Assembly: GCF_002269255.1 (NCBI RefSeq)
Contig: NZ_CP022823.1
Span: 5,476,189 to 5,540,188, forward strand
Length of the DNA stretch: 64,000 bases
Direction of reading: 5' to 3'
From: Klebsiella quasivariicola
GTDB taxonomy: Bacteria; Pseudomonadota; Gammaproteobacteria; Enterobacterales; Enterobacteriaceae
A model generated the notes under the pieces. That model worked only from the letters and a program-made list of their open reading frames with translations. It was not told the origin of the DNA and ran no database searches. Below, piece after piece: positions 13,187 through 22,056 of the stretch (within the stretch, counting starts at the first letter, position 1; every line of letters starts with the position of its first letter). The position numbers and the translations under genes were made by a program.

Positions 13187-14584
13187 ATGAGCGGAAAAAA
13201 AGGGCGCAGCATGGCCGGCCTGCCGTGGATCGCGGCGATGGCCTTCTTTATGCAGGCGCTGGATGCAACCATTCTCAACACCGCCCTCCCGGCTATCGCC
13301 CATAGTCTTAACCGTTCTCCCTTAGCAATGCAGTCAGCCATTATCAGCTATACGCTGACGGTGGCGATGCTGATCCCGGTCAGCGGCTGGCTGGCCGATC
13401 GCTTCGGCACGCGCCGGGTCTTTATTATTGCTGTTAGCTTGTTCACTTTGGGGTCCCTCGCCTGCGCCCTCTCCAGTTCATTAATGGAGCTGGTCATTTT
13501 TCGGGTGATTCAGGGGATCGGCGGAGCGATGATGATGCCGGTGGCGAGGCTGGCGCTGCTGCGCGCCTATCCCCGCAGCGAACTGTTGCCGGTCCTCAAC
13601 TTTGTCACCATGCCGGGACTGGTGGGACCGATTCTGGGCCCGGTACTCGGCGGGGTATTTGTCACCTGGGCCAGCTGGCATTGGATTTTCCTGATAAACA
13701 TTCCCATCGGCGTGATTGGCATTCTGTACGCCCGTAAATACATGCCAAATTTCACAACGCCGCGCCGGCGCTTCGATGTAAGCGGTTTTCTGTTATTTGG
13801 CTTAAGCCTGGTACTGTTTTCCAGCGGTATTGAACTGTTTGGGGAAAAAATCGTGGCGACATGGTTGGCGCTGGCCGTAATTGCCGTCAGCCTGATACTG
13901 CTCCTGGCGTATGTTCGCCACGCGCGCCGCCATCCGGCGCCGCTGATCTCGCTCTCTTTATTTAAGACACATACGTTCTCGGTCGGCATCGCCGGCAACC
14001 TCGCCACACGGTTGGGTACCGGCTGTGTACCGTTTCTGATGCCGCTGATGCTGCAGGTTGGCTTCGGCTATCCGGCCATTATCGCCGGCTGTATGATTGC
14101 CCCTACCGCTATCGGCTCCATTATTGCGAAATCTACCGTTACCCAGGTGCTGCGCTGGTTTGGCTATCGTAAGACCCTGGTGGGGATCACGGTATTTATT
14201 GGCCTCATGATTGCTCAGTTCTCACTGCAGTCACCAGAGATGCCGCTGTGGATGCTTCTTCTGCCACTGTTTGTGCTGGGGATGGCGATGTCCACGCAGT
14301 TTACCTCGATGAATACCATTACGCTGGCCGATCTGACGGATGACAATGCCAGCAGCGGCAACAGCCTGCTGGCGGTAACCCAGCAGCTTTCAATTAGTCT
14401 CGGGGTGGCCATCAGCGCAGCGGTGCTGCGCTTCTATGAAGGTTTTGACAACGCCAGCACGGTACAGCAGTTTCACTACACCTTTATTACCATGGGCGTG
14501 ATAACCATCATATCGGCGCTAATGTTTATGCTGTTAAGAGCGAAAGATGGCCGCAACCTGATTAGCGAGCGGCACAAACGCTAA
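13187..14584 (+). CDS. hsrA: Major facilitator superfamily transporter HsrA (YieO)
   Basis: 465 residues of strongly hydrophobic sequence typical of DHA2-type drug:H+ antiporters. The motif-A-like GWLADRFGTRR and the motif-C-like GLVGPILGPVLGG are present. Probably in one unit with yieP. Its 3' end overlaps the convergent rbsR by 4 bp. The true substrate is unknown. Confidence 0.92.
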   Translation: MSGKKGRSMAGLPWIAAMAFFMQALDATILNTALPAIAHSLNRSPLAMQSAIISYTLTVAMLIPVSGWLADRFGTRRVFIIAVSLFTLGSLACALSSSLMELVIFRVIQGIGGAMMMPVARLALLRAYPRSELLPVLNFVTMPGLVGPILGPVLGGVFVTWASWHWIFLINIPIGVIGILYARKYMPNFTTPRRRFDVSGFLLFGLSLVLFSSGIELFGEKIVATWLALAVIAVSLILLLAYVRHARRHPAPLISLSLFKTHTFSVGIAGNLATRLGTGCVPFLMPLMLQVGFGYPAIIAGCMIAPTAIGSIIAKSTVTQVLRWFGYRKTLVGITVFIGLMIAQFSLQSPEMPLWMLLLPLFVLGMAMSTQFTSMNTITLADLTDDNASSGNSLLAVTQQLSISLGVAISAAVLRFYEGFDNASTVQQFHYTFITMGVITIISALMFMLLRAKDGRNLISERHKR

Positions 14585-15573
14585 GCGGAACCGCGAACCA
14601 CCAGCTCCGGCGTTAACTGAACGCGCTGCTGTTTTTGCTGCGGATCGGCCATTCGATGGATCAGCACATCGATGGCCAGTTCTCCCAGCTCATCTTTTGG
14701 CTGGTGAATGGTGGTCAACGGCGGCGTCATATAGCGTGCCAGTTCAATATCATCGTAGCCCACCAGCGCCATGTCCTGCGGGATCTGCAAACCGGCCTGG
14801 TACAACGCCTGATAAGCGCCAACCGCCATGGCATCGTTGCCGACAAACACCGCCTGCGGCCGCTGCGGCAAAGCCAGCAGCTGCTGCATCGCGCTAAACC
14901 CGCCGCCAAACTCAAAATCACTGGTCACCACGTATCCGTCGGCAACCGGCAGGCCGCAGCGCGCCATCGCAGCATGGTAACCTTCAAGGCGCAGACGCGC
15001 CGGGGTTTTATCCAGCGGGCCGGCAATACAGGCAATGCGCGAATACCCCTGGTCAATCAGATACTGGGTCGCCATATCGCCGCCAAGCAGCGAGTTATCC
15101 TGAATCAGATCGCTATCGCCATCAAAGGGGGCCCAGTCCATCATGACCGTCGGTACCGACGGATAACGCTGCATGATTTCCGGAGAGGGCTGATGAGTCT
15201 CTGTGCACAGCAGAAGTAATCCATCGACGCGTTTTTGCATCAGCGTCTCCAGATTGCGATTCATTCGCTGCTCATCACCTTCCGTATTACAGAGTACAAG
15301 ACTATAACCCCGCTCAAAACAGCTGCGCTCCACGCCCCGCACCAGCTCCGAATAAAACGGATTGGTACTGGCGGTGATGAGCATGCCGATGGTACGGGTT
15401 TGATTAAGCTTGAGGCTACGCGCCAGCGCAGAGGGGGCGTAGTTGAGGCTTTTGATCGCGGCGTCTACTTTGGCGGTAATTGCCTCGCTGACAAAGCGGT
15501 CCTTATTGATGACGTGTGACACCGTCGATGTGGAAACGCCCGCGACGCGGGCCACATCTTTCATCGTAGCCAA
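14581..15573 (-). CDS. rbsR: Ribose operon repressor
   Basis: LacI-family repressor, 330 residues. The N-terminal helix-turn-helix (MKDVARVAGVSTSTVSHVIN) is followed by a periplasmic-binding-protein-like domain that binds D-ribose. It is the last gene of the operon, 3 bp after rbsK, and its palindromic operator lies upstream of rbsD. Confidence 0.97.
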   Translation of the reverse strand: MATMKDVARVAGVSTSTVSHVINKDRFVSEAITAKVDAAIKSLNYAPSALARSLKLNQTRTIGMLITASTNPFYSELVRGVERSCFERGYSLVLCNTEGDEQRMNRNLETLMQKRVDGLLLLCTETHQPSPEIMQRYPSVPTVMMDWAPFDGDSDLIQDNSLLGGDMATQYLIDQGYSRIACIAGPLDKTPARLRLEGYHAAMARCGLPVADGYVVTSDFEFGGGFSAMQQLLALPQRPQAVFVGNDAMAVGAYQALYQAGLQIPQDMALVGYDDIELARYMTPPLTTIHQPKDELGELAIDVLIHRMADPQQKQQRVQLTPELVVRGSA

Positions 15574-15576
15574 GCA

Positions 15577-16506
15577 TTACCCCTGTTGCGCTAAAAATTC
15601 ATCAATCTCTGTGCGCCACGGCACGGACGGCTGCGCGCCTTTGCGGGTCACGGCAATCGCCGCCGCGGCATGGGCAAAGCGGATCGCGTCTGGCAGGGAA
15701 GTCCCTTCCAGCAACGCGGTCACCAGCGCGCCGTTAAAGGTATCACCGGCCGCGATAGTATCAATGGCCTGCACCCGAAAGCCCGGGATCCGCCGGCTTT
15801 CGCCTTCGGCACTGAGCCAGACGCCGCGGCTGCCAAGGGTGATCATCACGGTGCCAATGCCCTTGGCATGCAACACCCCGGCGGCTTTTGCCGCATCCTC
15901 GTCGCTTTCAACGCGAATACCGGTCAGCTTTTCCGCTTCGGTTTCGTTAGGGGTAATGATATCCACCAGCGCCAGTAACTCGTCTGAGAGTTCACGCGCA
16001 GGCGCGGGATTCAGCACCACGGTGGTCTGATGGTGATGGGCGATTTTCGCCGCTGCCAGCACGCTCTCCAGCGGTGACTCCAGCTGCATTAACAATGCCT
16101 GAGCGCTGGCGATACGTTCTTTTTCCGCCTCCACCTGAGCGACGGAAAGCGCCGCATTGGCGCCGGCATGAATACCGATGACATTCTCACCTTCGGCGTT
16201 AACGAAGATTAACGCCACGCCGGTCGCTTCCCCGGCGACCGCGCGCACAGGCGCCACGTCGATTTTATCGCTCGCCAGCTGGCAACGGATACGCTCGCCA
16301 ATATCGTCATCGCCAGTACAGGCGATAAACGCGATATCCGCTCCGCTGCGCCCGGCGGCCACCGCCTGGTTGGCCCCTTTACCACCGAACGCCACCTGAT
16401 AATGGTGGCCGGTGACGGTCTCACCCGGCGTCGGGAAAGCGTCAAGGTTAAGAATGTGATCGGCATTGATACTGCCAAGGACGACAAGTTTGCCTGCAGT
16501 TTTCAT
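15577..16506 (-). CDS. rbsK: Ribokinase
   Basis: Phosphorylates D-ribose to ribose 5-phosphate. PfkB family, 309 residues, with substrate motif GGKGAN (41-46) and catalytic motif DTIAAGDTFNGA (base Asp255). A 103-bp gap with hairpins separates it from rbsB. Confidence 0.97.
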   Translation of the reverse strand: MKTAGKLVVLGSINADHILNLDAFPTPGETVTGHHYQVAFGGKGANQAVAAGRSGADIAFIACTGDDDIGERIRCQLASDKIDVAPVRAVAGEATGVALIFVNAEGENVIGIHAGANAALSVAQVEAEKERIASAQALLMQLESPLESVLAAAKIAHHHQTTVVLNPAPARELSDELLALVDIITPNETEAEKLTGIRVESDEDAAKAAGVLHAKGIGTVMITLGSRGVWLSAEGESRRIPGFRVQAIDTIAAGDTFNGALVTALLEGTSLPDAIRFAHAAAAIAVTRKGAQPSVPWRTEIDEFLAQQG

Positions 16507-16527
16507 CGTTTCGGTTCCCGGGAAAGC

Positions 16528-16600
16528 GCGCCACCGGGATCCGGTGGCGCATGCCCTGCTTTTCTTTTTTTATATTGTCCCTCGGACTGTTGCCAGTCCG
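16528..16600 (-). repeat. Two hairpins between rbsB and rbsK
   Basis: GCGCCACCGG/CCGGTGGCGC (16528-16550) and CGGACTG-TTGC-CAGTCCG (16583-16600). Neither is followed by a strong T run in the operon direction. They look like mRNA-stabilising or attenuating structures that let rbsB be made in excess over rbsK and rbsR. Confidence 0.6.
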
Positions 16601-16609
16601 AATCGCATA

Positions 16610-17500
16610 TTACTGCTTAACGACCAGTTTCAGCTCAACCGGGTAGTTAGCCTCCACTTTTTCGCCCTTCAGTACCTTATCGGCAGTCTCAACGCCTTTC
16701 GCGCCGATCTGCTCCGGCAACTGTGCGACGGTCGCCGCCAGTTTGCCACTGTTTACTGCTTTTTCGCCATCTGGAGTGCCGTCAAATCCAACCACCATCA
16801 CATCGGACTTGCCTGCGGTCTGCAGCGCGCGCAGGGCGCCCAGCGCCATTTCATCATTTTGCGCGAACACTGCCTGAACGTCAGGATGTGCGGTCAGCAG
16901 GTTCTGCATCACGTTCAACCCCTTGGTACGGTCGAAATCAGCCGGCTGGCTGGCCAGGACGTTGAACTTGTGCGCCGCCACAGCCTGTTTGAAGCCTTCG
17001 CCGCGCTCGCGCGCCGCAGAAGTCCCGGCAATGCCCTGCAGCTCAATGACTTTCGCACTTTCACCCACTTTTTTCGCGATGTAATCGCCAGCCATTTTTC
17101 CGCCCTGCACGTTGTCAGACGCAATGTGGCTCACGACATCGCCTTTTGTCGCCTGACGGTCAAGGGTGATGACCGGGATTTTCGCCTGGTTTGCCATCTT
17201 CACGGCGTTGCCGACAGCATCAGAGTCGGTTGGGTTGATCAGCAGCAGCTTGGCGCCGCGCACCGTTAAATCCTGGACGTTCGCCAGCTCTTTCGCCGGG
17301 TTGTTCTGGGAATCCAGCACCACCAGGTTGTAGCCCAGCTTGTCAGCTTCTTTTTGCGCGCCGTCTTTCAGCGACACGAAGAACGGGTTGTTGAGGGTAG
17401 AGATAACCAGAGCGATGGTGTCTTTGGCCATCGCGTTCGCGCTAACGGTCGCACTTAGCGCAACAGCAGAGACCAGGGTCGCCAGTTTTTTCATATTCAT
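16610..17500 (-). CDS. rbsB: Periplasmic ribose-binding protein
   Basis: 296 residues. A signal peptide (residues 1-25, ending in SANAMA) is followed by the type-I periplasmic binding fold starting KDTIALVISTLNNPFF. It delivers ribose to RbsC/RbsA and to the Trg chemoreceptor. 27 bp after rbsC. Confidence 0.97.
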   Translation of the reverse strand: MNMKKLATLVSAVALSATVSANAMAKDTIALVISTLNNPFFVSLKDGAQKEADKLGYNLVVLDSQNNPAKELANVQDLTVRGAKLLLINPTDSDAVGNAVKMANQAKIPVITLDRQATKGDVVSHIASDNVQGGKMAGDYIAKKVGESAKVIELQGIAGTSAARERGEGFKQAVAAHKFNVLASQPADFDRTKGLNVMQNLLTAHPDVQAVFAQNDEMALGALRALQTAGKSDVMVVGFDGTPDGEKAVNSGKLAATVAQLPEQIGAKGVETADKVLKGEKVEANYPVELKLVVKQ

Positions 17501-17527
17501 AGTTAAGATGTCCTGTAGAGTTCTCAG

Positions 17528-18493
17528 TTACTGCTTTTTGTTATCTACCAGTACCGCCAGCAAGATCACCACCGCTTTAACGATCATCTGGTAATAGGAA
17601 GAAACGCCTAAAAGATTAAGACCATTATTCAGGAAGCCGAGGATCAGCGCGCCTATCAGGGTGCCGACAATCCGCCCTTTGCCACCCGCCAGGCTGGTGC
17701 CGCCGAGCACCACCGCCGCAATGGCATCCAGCTCATAGCCTGTCCCGGCCGTCGGCTGCGCAGAGGAGAGGCGCGCCACTTCGATGATCCCGGCCAGCGA
17801 CGCCAACATACCGCACAAGGCGTAGACGATAATTTTGACTTTATTGACGCTGATCCCGGACAGACGCGTCGCCGCTTCATTACCACCCAGGGCGTAAATA
17901 TATCGGCCCAGCCGAGTATGGTGCAGCATGTACCAGGCCGCCAGGAAGACAATCGCCATGATCCATACTGGCGTCGGGATCCCCAGCGGGCGCCCGATAC
18001 CAAACCAGCCAAACAGATCGGCGTTATCGCTAAAGCCGGTGTTGATCGGACTGCCGTTGGTGTACACCATGGTTACGCCGCGCAGCAGCAGCATCATCAC
18101 CAGAGTGGCGATGAAAGCCTGCACGCGGCCTTTCGCCACAATCACCCCGGTGACTGCGCCAATCGCCGCCCCCAATGCGAGGGCGGCAGCGACCGCCACC
18201 AGCGCATTCACCTCAATGCCAACGATCGACGCCGCCACTGCACCGGTGAGCGCCAGCAGGGAACCGACGGACAGGTCGATTCCCGAGGTCAGTATGACCA
18301 GCGTCATCCCTACCGCCATGATGGCGTTAACGGAGGTCTGTTGCAGGATATTGAACAGGTTATTGACGGTAAAAAAGTTGGGGCTCATGGTCGACACCAC
18401 CGCGATCAGCACCAGCAGGGCAATCAGCGATTTTTGCTCCATCAGCCACGCTTTCGTGAAATAACGGCGACCAGTAACAGCCTGGGTAGTCAT
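17528..18493 (-). CDS. rbsC: Ribose ABC transporter permease
   Basis: 321 residues of membrane protein, BPD_transp_2 family, with repeated hydrophobic segments and the conserved GIDLSVGSLLALTGA and AVVLGGTSLAGGKG loops. It starts 5 bp after the rbsA stop. Confidence 0.96.
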   Translation of the reverse strand: MTTQAVTGRRYFTKAWLMEQKSLIALLVLIAVVSTMSPNFFTVNNLFNILQQTSVNAIMAVGMTLVILTSGIDLSVGSLLALTGAVAASIVGIEVNALVAVAAALALGAAIGAVTGVIVAKGRVQAFIATLVMMLLLRGVTMVYTNGSPINTGFSDNADLFGWFGIGRPLGIPTPVWIMAIVFLAAWYMLHHTRLGRYIYALGGNEAATRLSGISVNKVKIIVYALCGMLASLAGIIEVARLSSAQPTAGTGYELDAIAAVVLGGTSLAGGKGRIVGTLIGALILGFLNNGLNLLGVSSYYQMIVKAVVILLAVLVDNKKQ

Positions 18494-18498
18494 CTTTT

Positions 18499-20004
18499 TT
18501 ACTCCTGATTCACACGGTTAAGCTTGCCCACAGCGGCAGCCATCAATACTTCCTGGGTGGCCTGCTCGCGTGTGAATTCACCGCCGAGATGCCCTTCATG
18601 CATCACTATGATGCGATCGCTCATGCCCATCACCTCCGGCATCTCGGAGGAGACCAGAATGATGCTCAGGCCATCGGCTTTGAACTGATTGATGAGCTGG
18701 TAGATCTCTTTCTTCGCCCCGACGTCGACGCCGCGGGTCGGTTCATCGAGGATCAGCACCTTTGGTCGGGTCATCAGCCCGCGGGCAATGGCGACCTTTT
18801 GCTGGTTGCCGCCGGAAAGCAGGCCGATCGCCTGCTCCATGGACGGCGTTTTCACGTTAAACAGCCGGATGAAATCACTCACCGCCTGCTGCTCATCTTT
18901 ATGCTTGAGACTACCGCCCGCCCGGCTGAAGTAGCGCAGCGCGGTCAGGGACATGTTTTCTTTGACCGACATCCCGAGTACCAGGCCATCGCGCTTACGG
19001 TCTTCGGAGATATAGACAATACCGTTCGCCAGGCCATCCTGCGGCGAGCGGGTAACCACTTCATGGCCATCCAGCGTCACGGCGCCGCTGCTGCGCGGCA
19101 GCGCGCCGTACAGCACTTTCATCAGTTCAGTCCGCCCGGCGCCCATCAGCCCGGCAACGCCAAGGATTTCCCCCTGGCGCAGAGTAAAGGTCACGTTTTC
19201 CACACCCGGGCCGCAGAGATTATCGACCTTCAGGCGTATCGCGCCCGGCGCCTTATCGAGATGCGGATATTGATCTTCCAGCTTACGGCCAACCATCATT
19301 TCGATCAGTCGATCTTCATCCAGCGAGGAGACTTCGCGTTCGGCGATAAACTGCCCGTCGCGGAACACGGTGACGTCGTCGCAAATCTCAAAGATCTCTT
19401 TCATACGGTGGGAGATATAGACGATGCCGCGCCCCTGCGACTTCAGTTCGCGGATGACGCGGAACAACGATTCGGTTTCGGTATCGGTCAGCGCATCGGT
19501 CGGCTCATCCATAATGATGACCTTCGATTCAAAGCTCAGCACTTTGGCGATCTCCACCATTTGCTGATCGCCAATCGACAGATCGCCCACCAGCTTCTGG
19601 CTGTTAAAGCGTAAATTCAGCTTCGCCAGCAGCTTGTCGGCTTCGGCATACATCTGCTTCCAGTCGATTTTGCCAAAACGGTTCACGAACTCACGACCGA
19701 GGAAGATGTTCTCGGCGATCGTCAACTGCGGGATCAGGTTCAGTTCCTGGTGAATGATGCCGATCCCGGCTTCCTGGGAGGATTTTGGGCCATTAAAGGT
19801 GGTTTCTTTGCCCAACCATAATAAAGCGCCTGCATCGCGGGTATAGATCCCGGTCAGCACTTTCATCATGGTGGATTTACCAGCGCCATTCTCACCCACC
19901 AGCGCCATCACCCGGCCGGGGTAAACATTCAGTGAGGCACCGGAGAGCGCCTTGACGCCAGGGAACGCTTTATCGATCCCTTTTAGTTGCAATAAGGCTT
20001 CCAT
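18499..20004 (-). CDS. rbsA: Ribose ABC transporter ATPase (two ATPase domains)
   Basis: 501 residues. The first domain has Walker A GENGAGKST (37-45); the second has the signature LSGGNQQKVAIA and Walker B VLILDEPTRGVD. The degenerate second Walker A (GLMGAGRTE) is normal for sugar-ABC proteins. An in-frame start 16 codons upstream was not used, because MEALLQLKGI is the family N-terminus and the longer version would overlap rbsD. Confidence 0.96.
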   Translation of the reverse strand: MEALLQLKGIDKAFPGVKALSGASLNVYPGRVMALVGENGAGKSTMMKVLTGIYTRDAGALLWLGKETTFNGPKSSQEAGIGIIHQELNLIPQLTIAENIFLGREFVNRFGKIDWKQMYAEADKLLAKLNLRFNSQKLVGDLSIGDQQMVEIAKVLSFESKVIIMDEPTDALTDTETESLFRVIRELKSQGRGIVYISHRMKEIFEICDDVTVFRDGQFIAEREVSSLDEDRLIEMMVGRKLEDQYPHLDKAPGAIRLKVDNLCGPGVENVTFTLRQGEILGVAGLMGAGRTELMKVLYGALPRSSGAVTLDGHEVVTRSPQDGLANGIVYISEDRKRDGLVLGMSVKENMSLTALRYFSRAGGSLKHKDEQQAVSDFIRLFNVKTPSMEQAIGLLSGGNQQKVAIARGLMTRPKVLILDEPTRGVDVGAKKEIYQLINQFKADGLSIILVSSEMPEVMGMSDRIIVMHEGHLGGEFTREQATQEVLMAAAVGKLNRVNQE

Positions 20005-20014
20005 GACGGCGACC

Positions 20015-20434
20015 TCAGAACGTAACGCCGGCACAGAGAATGATATTCGCAAACGGGGAACACTCCCCGCTGCGAATTACCGCCTGACTGTCTGCGGTTT
20101 GTTTTTTGAACTGCTCATGACTGGTGTAACGAATTTCAATGGTATTTCCCTGGTGCTGCTGCAGCTGCTCAAGGTGGTTGAGCAACGTCGCGTGGAGCTG
20201 CGGATTATGGGTTTTAATCTCTTCCGCGATAACAGCCGCTTCAACCTGCATTTCCGTCGTCACCACTTCCAGTACCTGCATAAAGGAAGGTACGCCCTGG
20301 GTTAGCGCCATATCAATGCGCGTGCTGCTGCGGGGAACCGGTAATCCGGCATCGCAGACCACCAGCGTATCGGTGTGGCCCAGGCGGGAGATGACCGCGG
20401 AAATATCAGCGTTAAGTACGGTGCCTTTTTTCAT
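20015..20434 (-). CDS. rbsD: D-ribose pyranase
   Basis: Converts beta-ribopyranose to beta-ribofuranose, the form that ribokinase uses. 139 residues starting MKKGTVLNADIS, with catalytic His20. The start at 20434 was chosen over one 17 codons upstream because the upstream codons run through the RbsR operator. First gene of rbsDACBKR. Confidence 0.96.
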   Translation of the reverse strand: MKKGTVLNADISAVISRLGHTDTLVVCDAGLPVPRSSTRIDMALTQGVPSFMQVLEVVTTEMQVEAAVIAEEIKTHNPQLHATLLNHLEQLQQHQGNTIEIRYTSHEQFKKQTADSQAVIRSGECSPFANIILCAGVTF

Positions 20435-20451
20435 TTTCTCTTTTGCTCCAC

Positions 20452-20469
20452 TAGCGAAACGTTTCGCTA
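20452..20469. promoter_or_regulatory. RbsR operator upstream of rbsD
   Basis: Perfect 18-bp palindrome TAGCGAAACGTTTCGCTA, 17 bp before the rbsD start. Its core is that of the E. coli rbs operator. Confidence 0.9.
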
Positions 20470-20532
20470 AAATAATTATTATCAATGTGTGAGCAGAAAA
20501 CCATCACAAGAAGAGAGAAATGTGATCGCCAT

Positions 20533-20544
20533 CGAAACGTTTCG
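20533..20544. promoter_or_regulatory. Second RbsR-like operator
   Basis: A shorter perfect palindrome, CGAAACGTTTCG, centred 78 bp upstream of the first operator. The spacing would allow looping by a tetrameric or paired repressor. This is inference. Confidence 0.55.
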
Positions 20545-20591
20545 CGAGGCAGAGACAGGACGTGACAGCCAGAGTGAGAAACAAAAAGCCC

Positions 20592-20604
20592 TTCGCAATG
20601 GGAG
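20592..20604. repeat. Left 13-bp target duplication of IS4
   Basis: TTCGCAATGGGAG, identical to the copy at 22031-22043. Confidence 0.95.
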
Positions 20605-22030
20605 TAATGCCGATCAGTTAAGGATCAGTTGATCGATCCAGTGGCTGTGTAAGAATCCGGAAATGCTCACCCGTTTCCGGATTTTTTTATGCACATTGGA
20701 CAGGCTCTTGATCTGGTATCCCGTTACGATTCTCTGCGTAACCCACTGACTTCTCTGGGCGACTATCTGGACCCGGAACTCATTTCCCGCTGTCTGGCCG
20801 AAGCCGGTACCGTCACCCTGCGCAAGCGTCGCCTGCCGCTGGAAATGATGGTCTGGTGCATTGTCGGCATGGCGCTTGAACGTAAAGAACCCCTTCATCA
20901 GATCGTCAACCGTCTGGACATCATGCTGCCGGGCAGTCGTCCCTTCGTCGCCCCCAGCGCGGTGATCCAGGCCCGTCAGCGTCTGGGAAGCGAAGCCGTC
21001 CGCCGCGTATTCTCGCAGACAGCACAGCTCTGGCATAACGCCACGCCGCATCCACACTGGTGCGGCCTGACCCTGCTGGCCATTGATGGTGTGTTCTGGC
21101 GCACACCGGACACACCAGAGAACGATATCGCCTTCCCCCGCCAGACGCATGGCGGAAACCCGGCACTCTACCCACAGGTTAAAATGGTCTGCCAGATGGA
21201 GCTGACCAGCCATCTGCTGACGGCAGCAGCCTTCGGCACGATGAAAGACAGCGAAAATGCGCTCGCGGAGAAACTTATAGAGCAAACCGGCGATAACACC
21301 CTGACGCTAATGGATAAAGGCTATTACTCACTGGGTCTGCTGAACGCATGGAACCAGGCGGGAGAACACCGGCACTGGCTGATCCCTCTGAAAAAAGGCG
21401 CGCAGTACGAAGAGGTCAGAAAACTGGGTAAAGGCGACCACCTGGTGAAGCTGAAAACCAGCCCGCAGGCACGAAAAAAGTGGCCGGGTCTGGGAAATGA
21501 GATGACAGCCCGCCTGCTGACCATCACGCGCAAAGGAAAAGTCTGCCATCTGCTGACGTCGATGACGGACGCCATGCGCTACCCCGGCGGGGAAATGGCG
21601 GATCTGTATAGCTATCGCTGGGAAATTGAGCTGGGTTACCGGGAGATAAAGCAGACGATGCAACTGAGCAGGTTGACACTGAGAAGTAAAAAGCCGGAGC
21701 TTGTGGAGCAGGAGTTGTGGGGCGTGTTGCTGGCTTATAATCTGGTGAGATATCAGATGATTAAAATGGCAGGGCAACTGAAAGGATACTGGCCAAATCA
21801 GCTGAGCTTCTCAGAGTCCTGCGGGATGGTGATGCGGATGCTAATGACGTTGCAGGGCGCTTCACCGGGTCGTATCCCGGAGTTGATGCGTGATCTTGAA
21901 AGTATGGGGCAGTTAGTCAAGTTACCGATAAGGAGGGAAAGGGTCTTCCCAAGGGTGGTGAAAGAGAGGCCTCAGAAATACACCACCGCCCTGAGAAAGG
22001 GCCAGTCAGTTGCTTAACTGACTGGCATTA
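20605..22030 (+). mobile_element. IS4: Complete IS4-type insertion sequence
   Basis: 1426 bp, exactly the remembered IS4 length. Terminal inverted repeats TAATGCCGATCAGTTAAG (left) and TAATGCCAGTCAGTTAAG (right, read inward) agree at 16 of 18 positions. The element is flanked by perfect 13-bp direct repeats, within the 11-13 bp range known for IS4. One transposase gene is intact. It lies between rbsD and kup and splits the terminator that follows kup. Confidence 0.97.
20689..22017 (+). CDS. IS4 family transposase
   Basis: 442 residues, the IS4 length, and closely similar to the E. coli IS4 transposase from memory. The DDE triad is complete: Asp133 (LLAIDGVFW), Asp209 (LTLMDKGYY) and Glu314 within the IS4 signature Y-x2-R-x3-E-x6-K (Tyr307, Arg310, Glu314, Lys321). 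The gene has no frameshift or stop, so the copy could be active. It reads toward the 3' end of kup. Confidence 0.96.
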   Translation: MHIGQALDLVSRYDSLRNPLTSLGDYLDPELISRCLAEAGTVTLRKRRLPLEMMVWCIVGMALERKEPLHQIVNRLDIMLPGSRPFVAPSAVIQARQRLGSEAVRRVFSQTAQLWHNATPHPHWCGLTLLAIDGVFWRTPDTPENDIAFPRQTHGGNPALYPQVKMVCQMELTSHLLTAAAFGTMKDSENALAEKLIEQTGDNTLTLMDKGYYSLGLLNAWNQAGEHRHWLIPLKKGAQYEEVRKLGKGDHLVKLKTSPQARKKWPGLGNEMTARLLTITRKGKVCHLLTSMTDAMRYPGGEMADLYSYRWEIELGYREIKQTMQLSRLTLRSKKPELVEQELWGVLLAYNLVRYQMIKMAGQLKGYWPNQLSFSESCGMVMRMLMTLQGASPGRIPELMRDLESMGQLVKLPIRRERVFPRVVKERPQKYTTALRKGQSVA

Positions 22031-22043
22031 TTCGCAATGGGAG
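22031..22043. repeat. Right 13-bp target duplication of IS4
   Basis: TTCGCAATGGGAG, the exact copy of 20592-20604. It is followed by GGCTTTTTT, the right arm of the disrupted terminator. Confidence 0.95.
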
Positions 22044-22056
22044 GGCTTTTTTGACA

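Noticed and set aside
20614..21285. 223-codon minus-strand frame over the IS4 left part
   Set aside because: Antisense to the intact transposase and extends into the terminal repeat; no family similarity.
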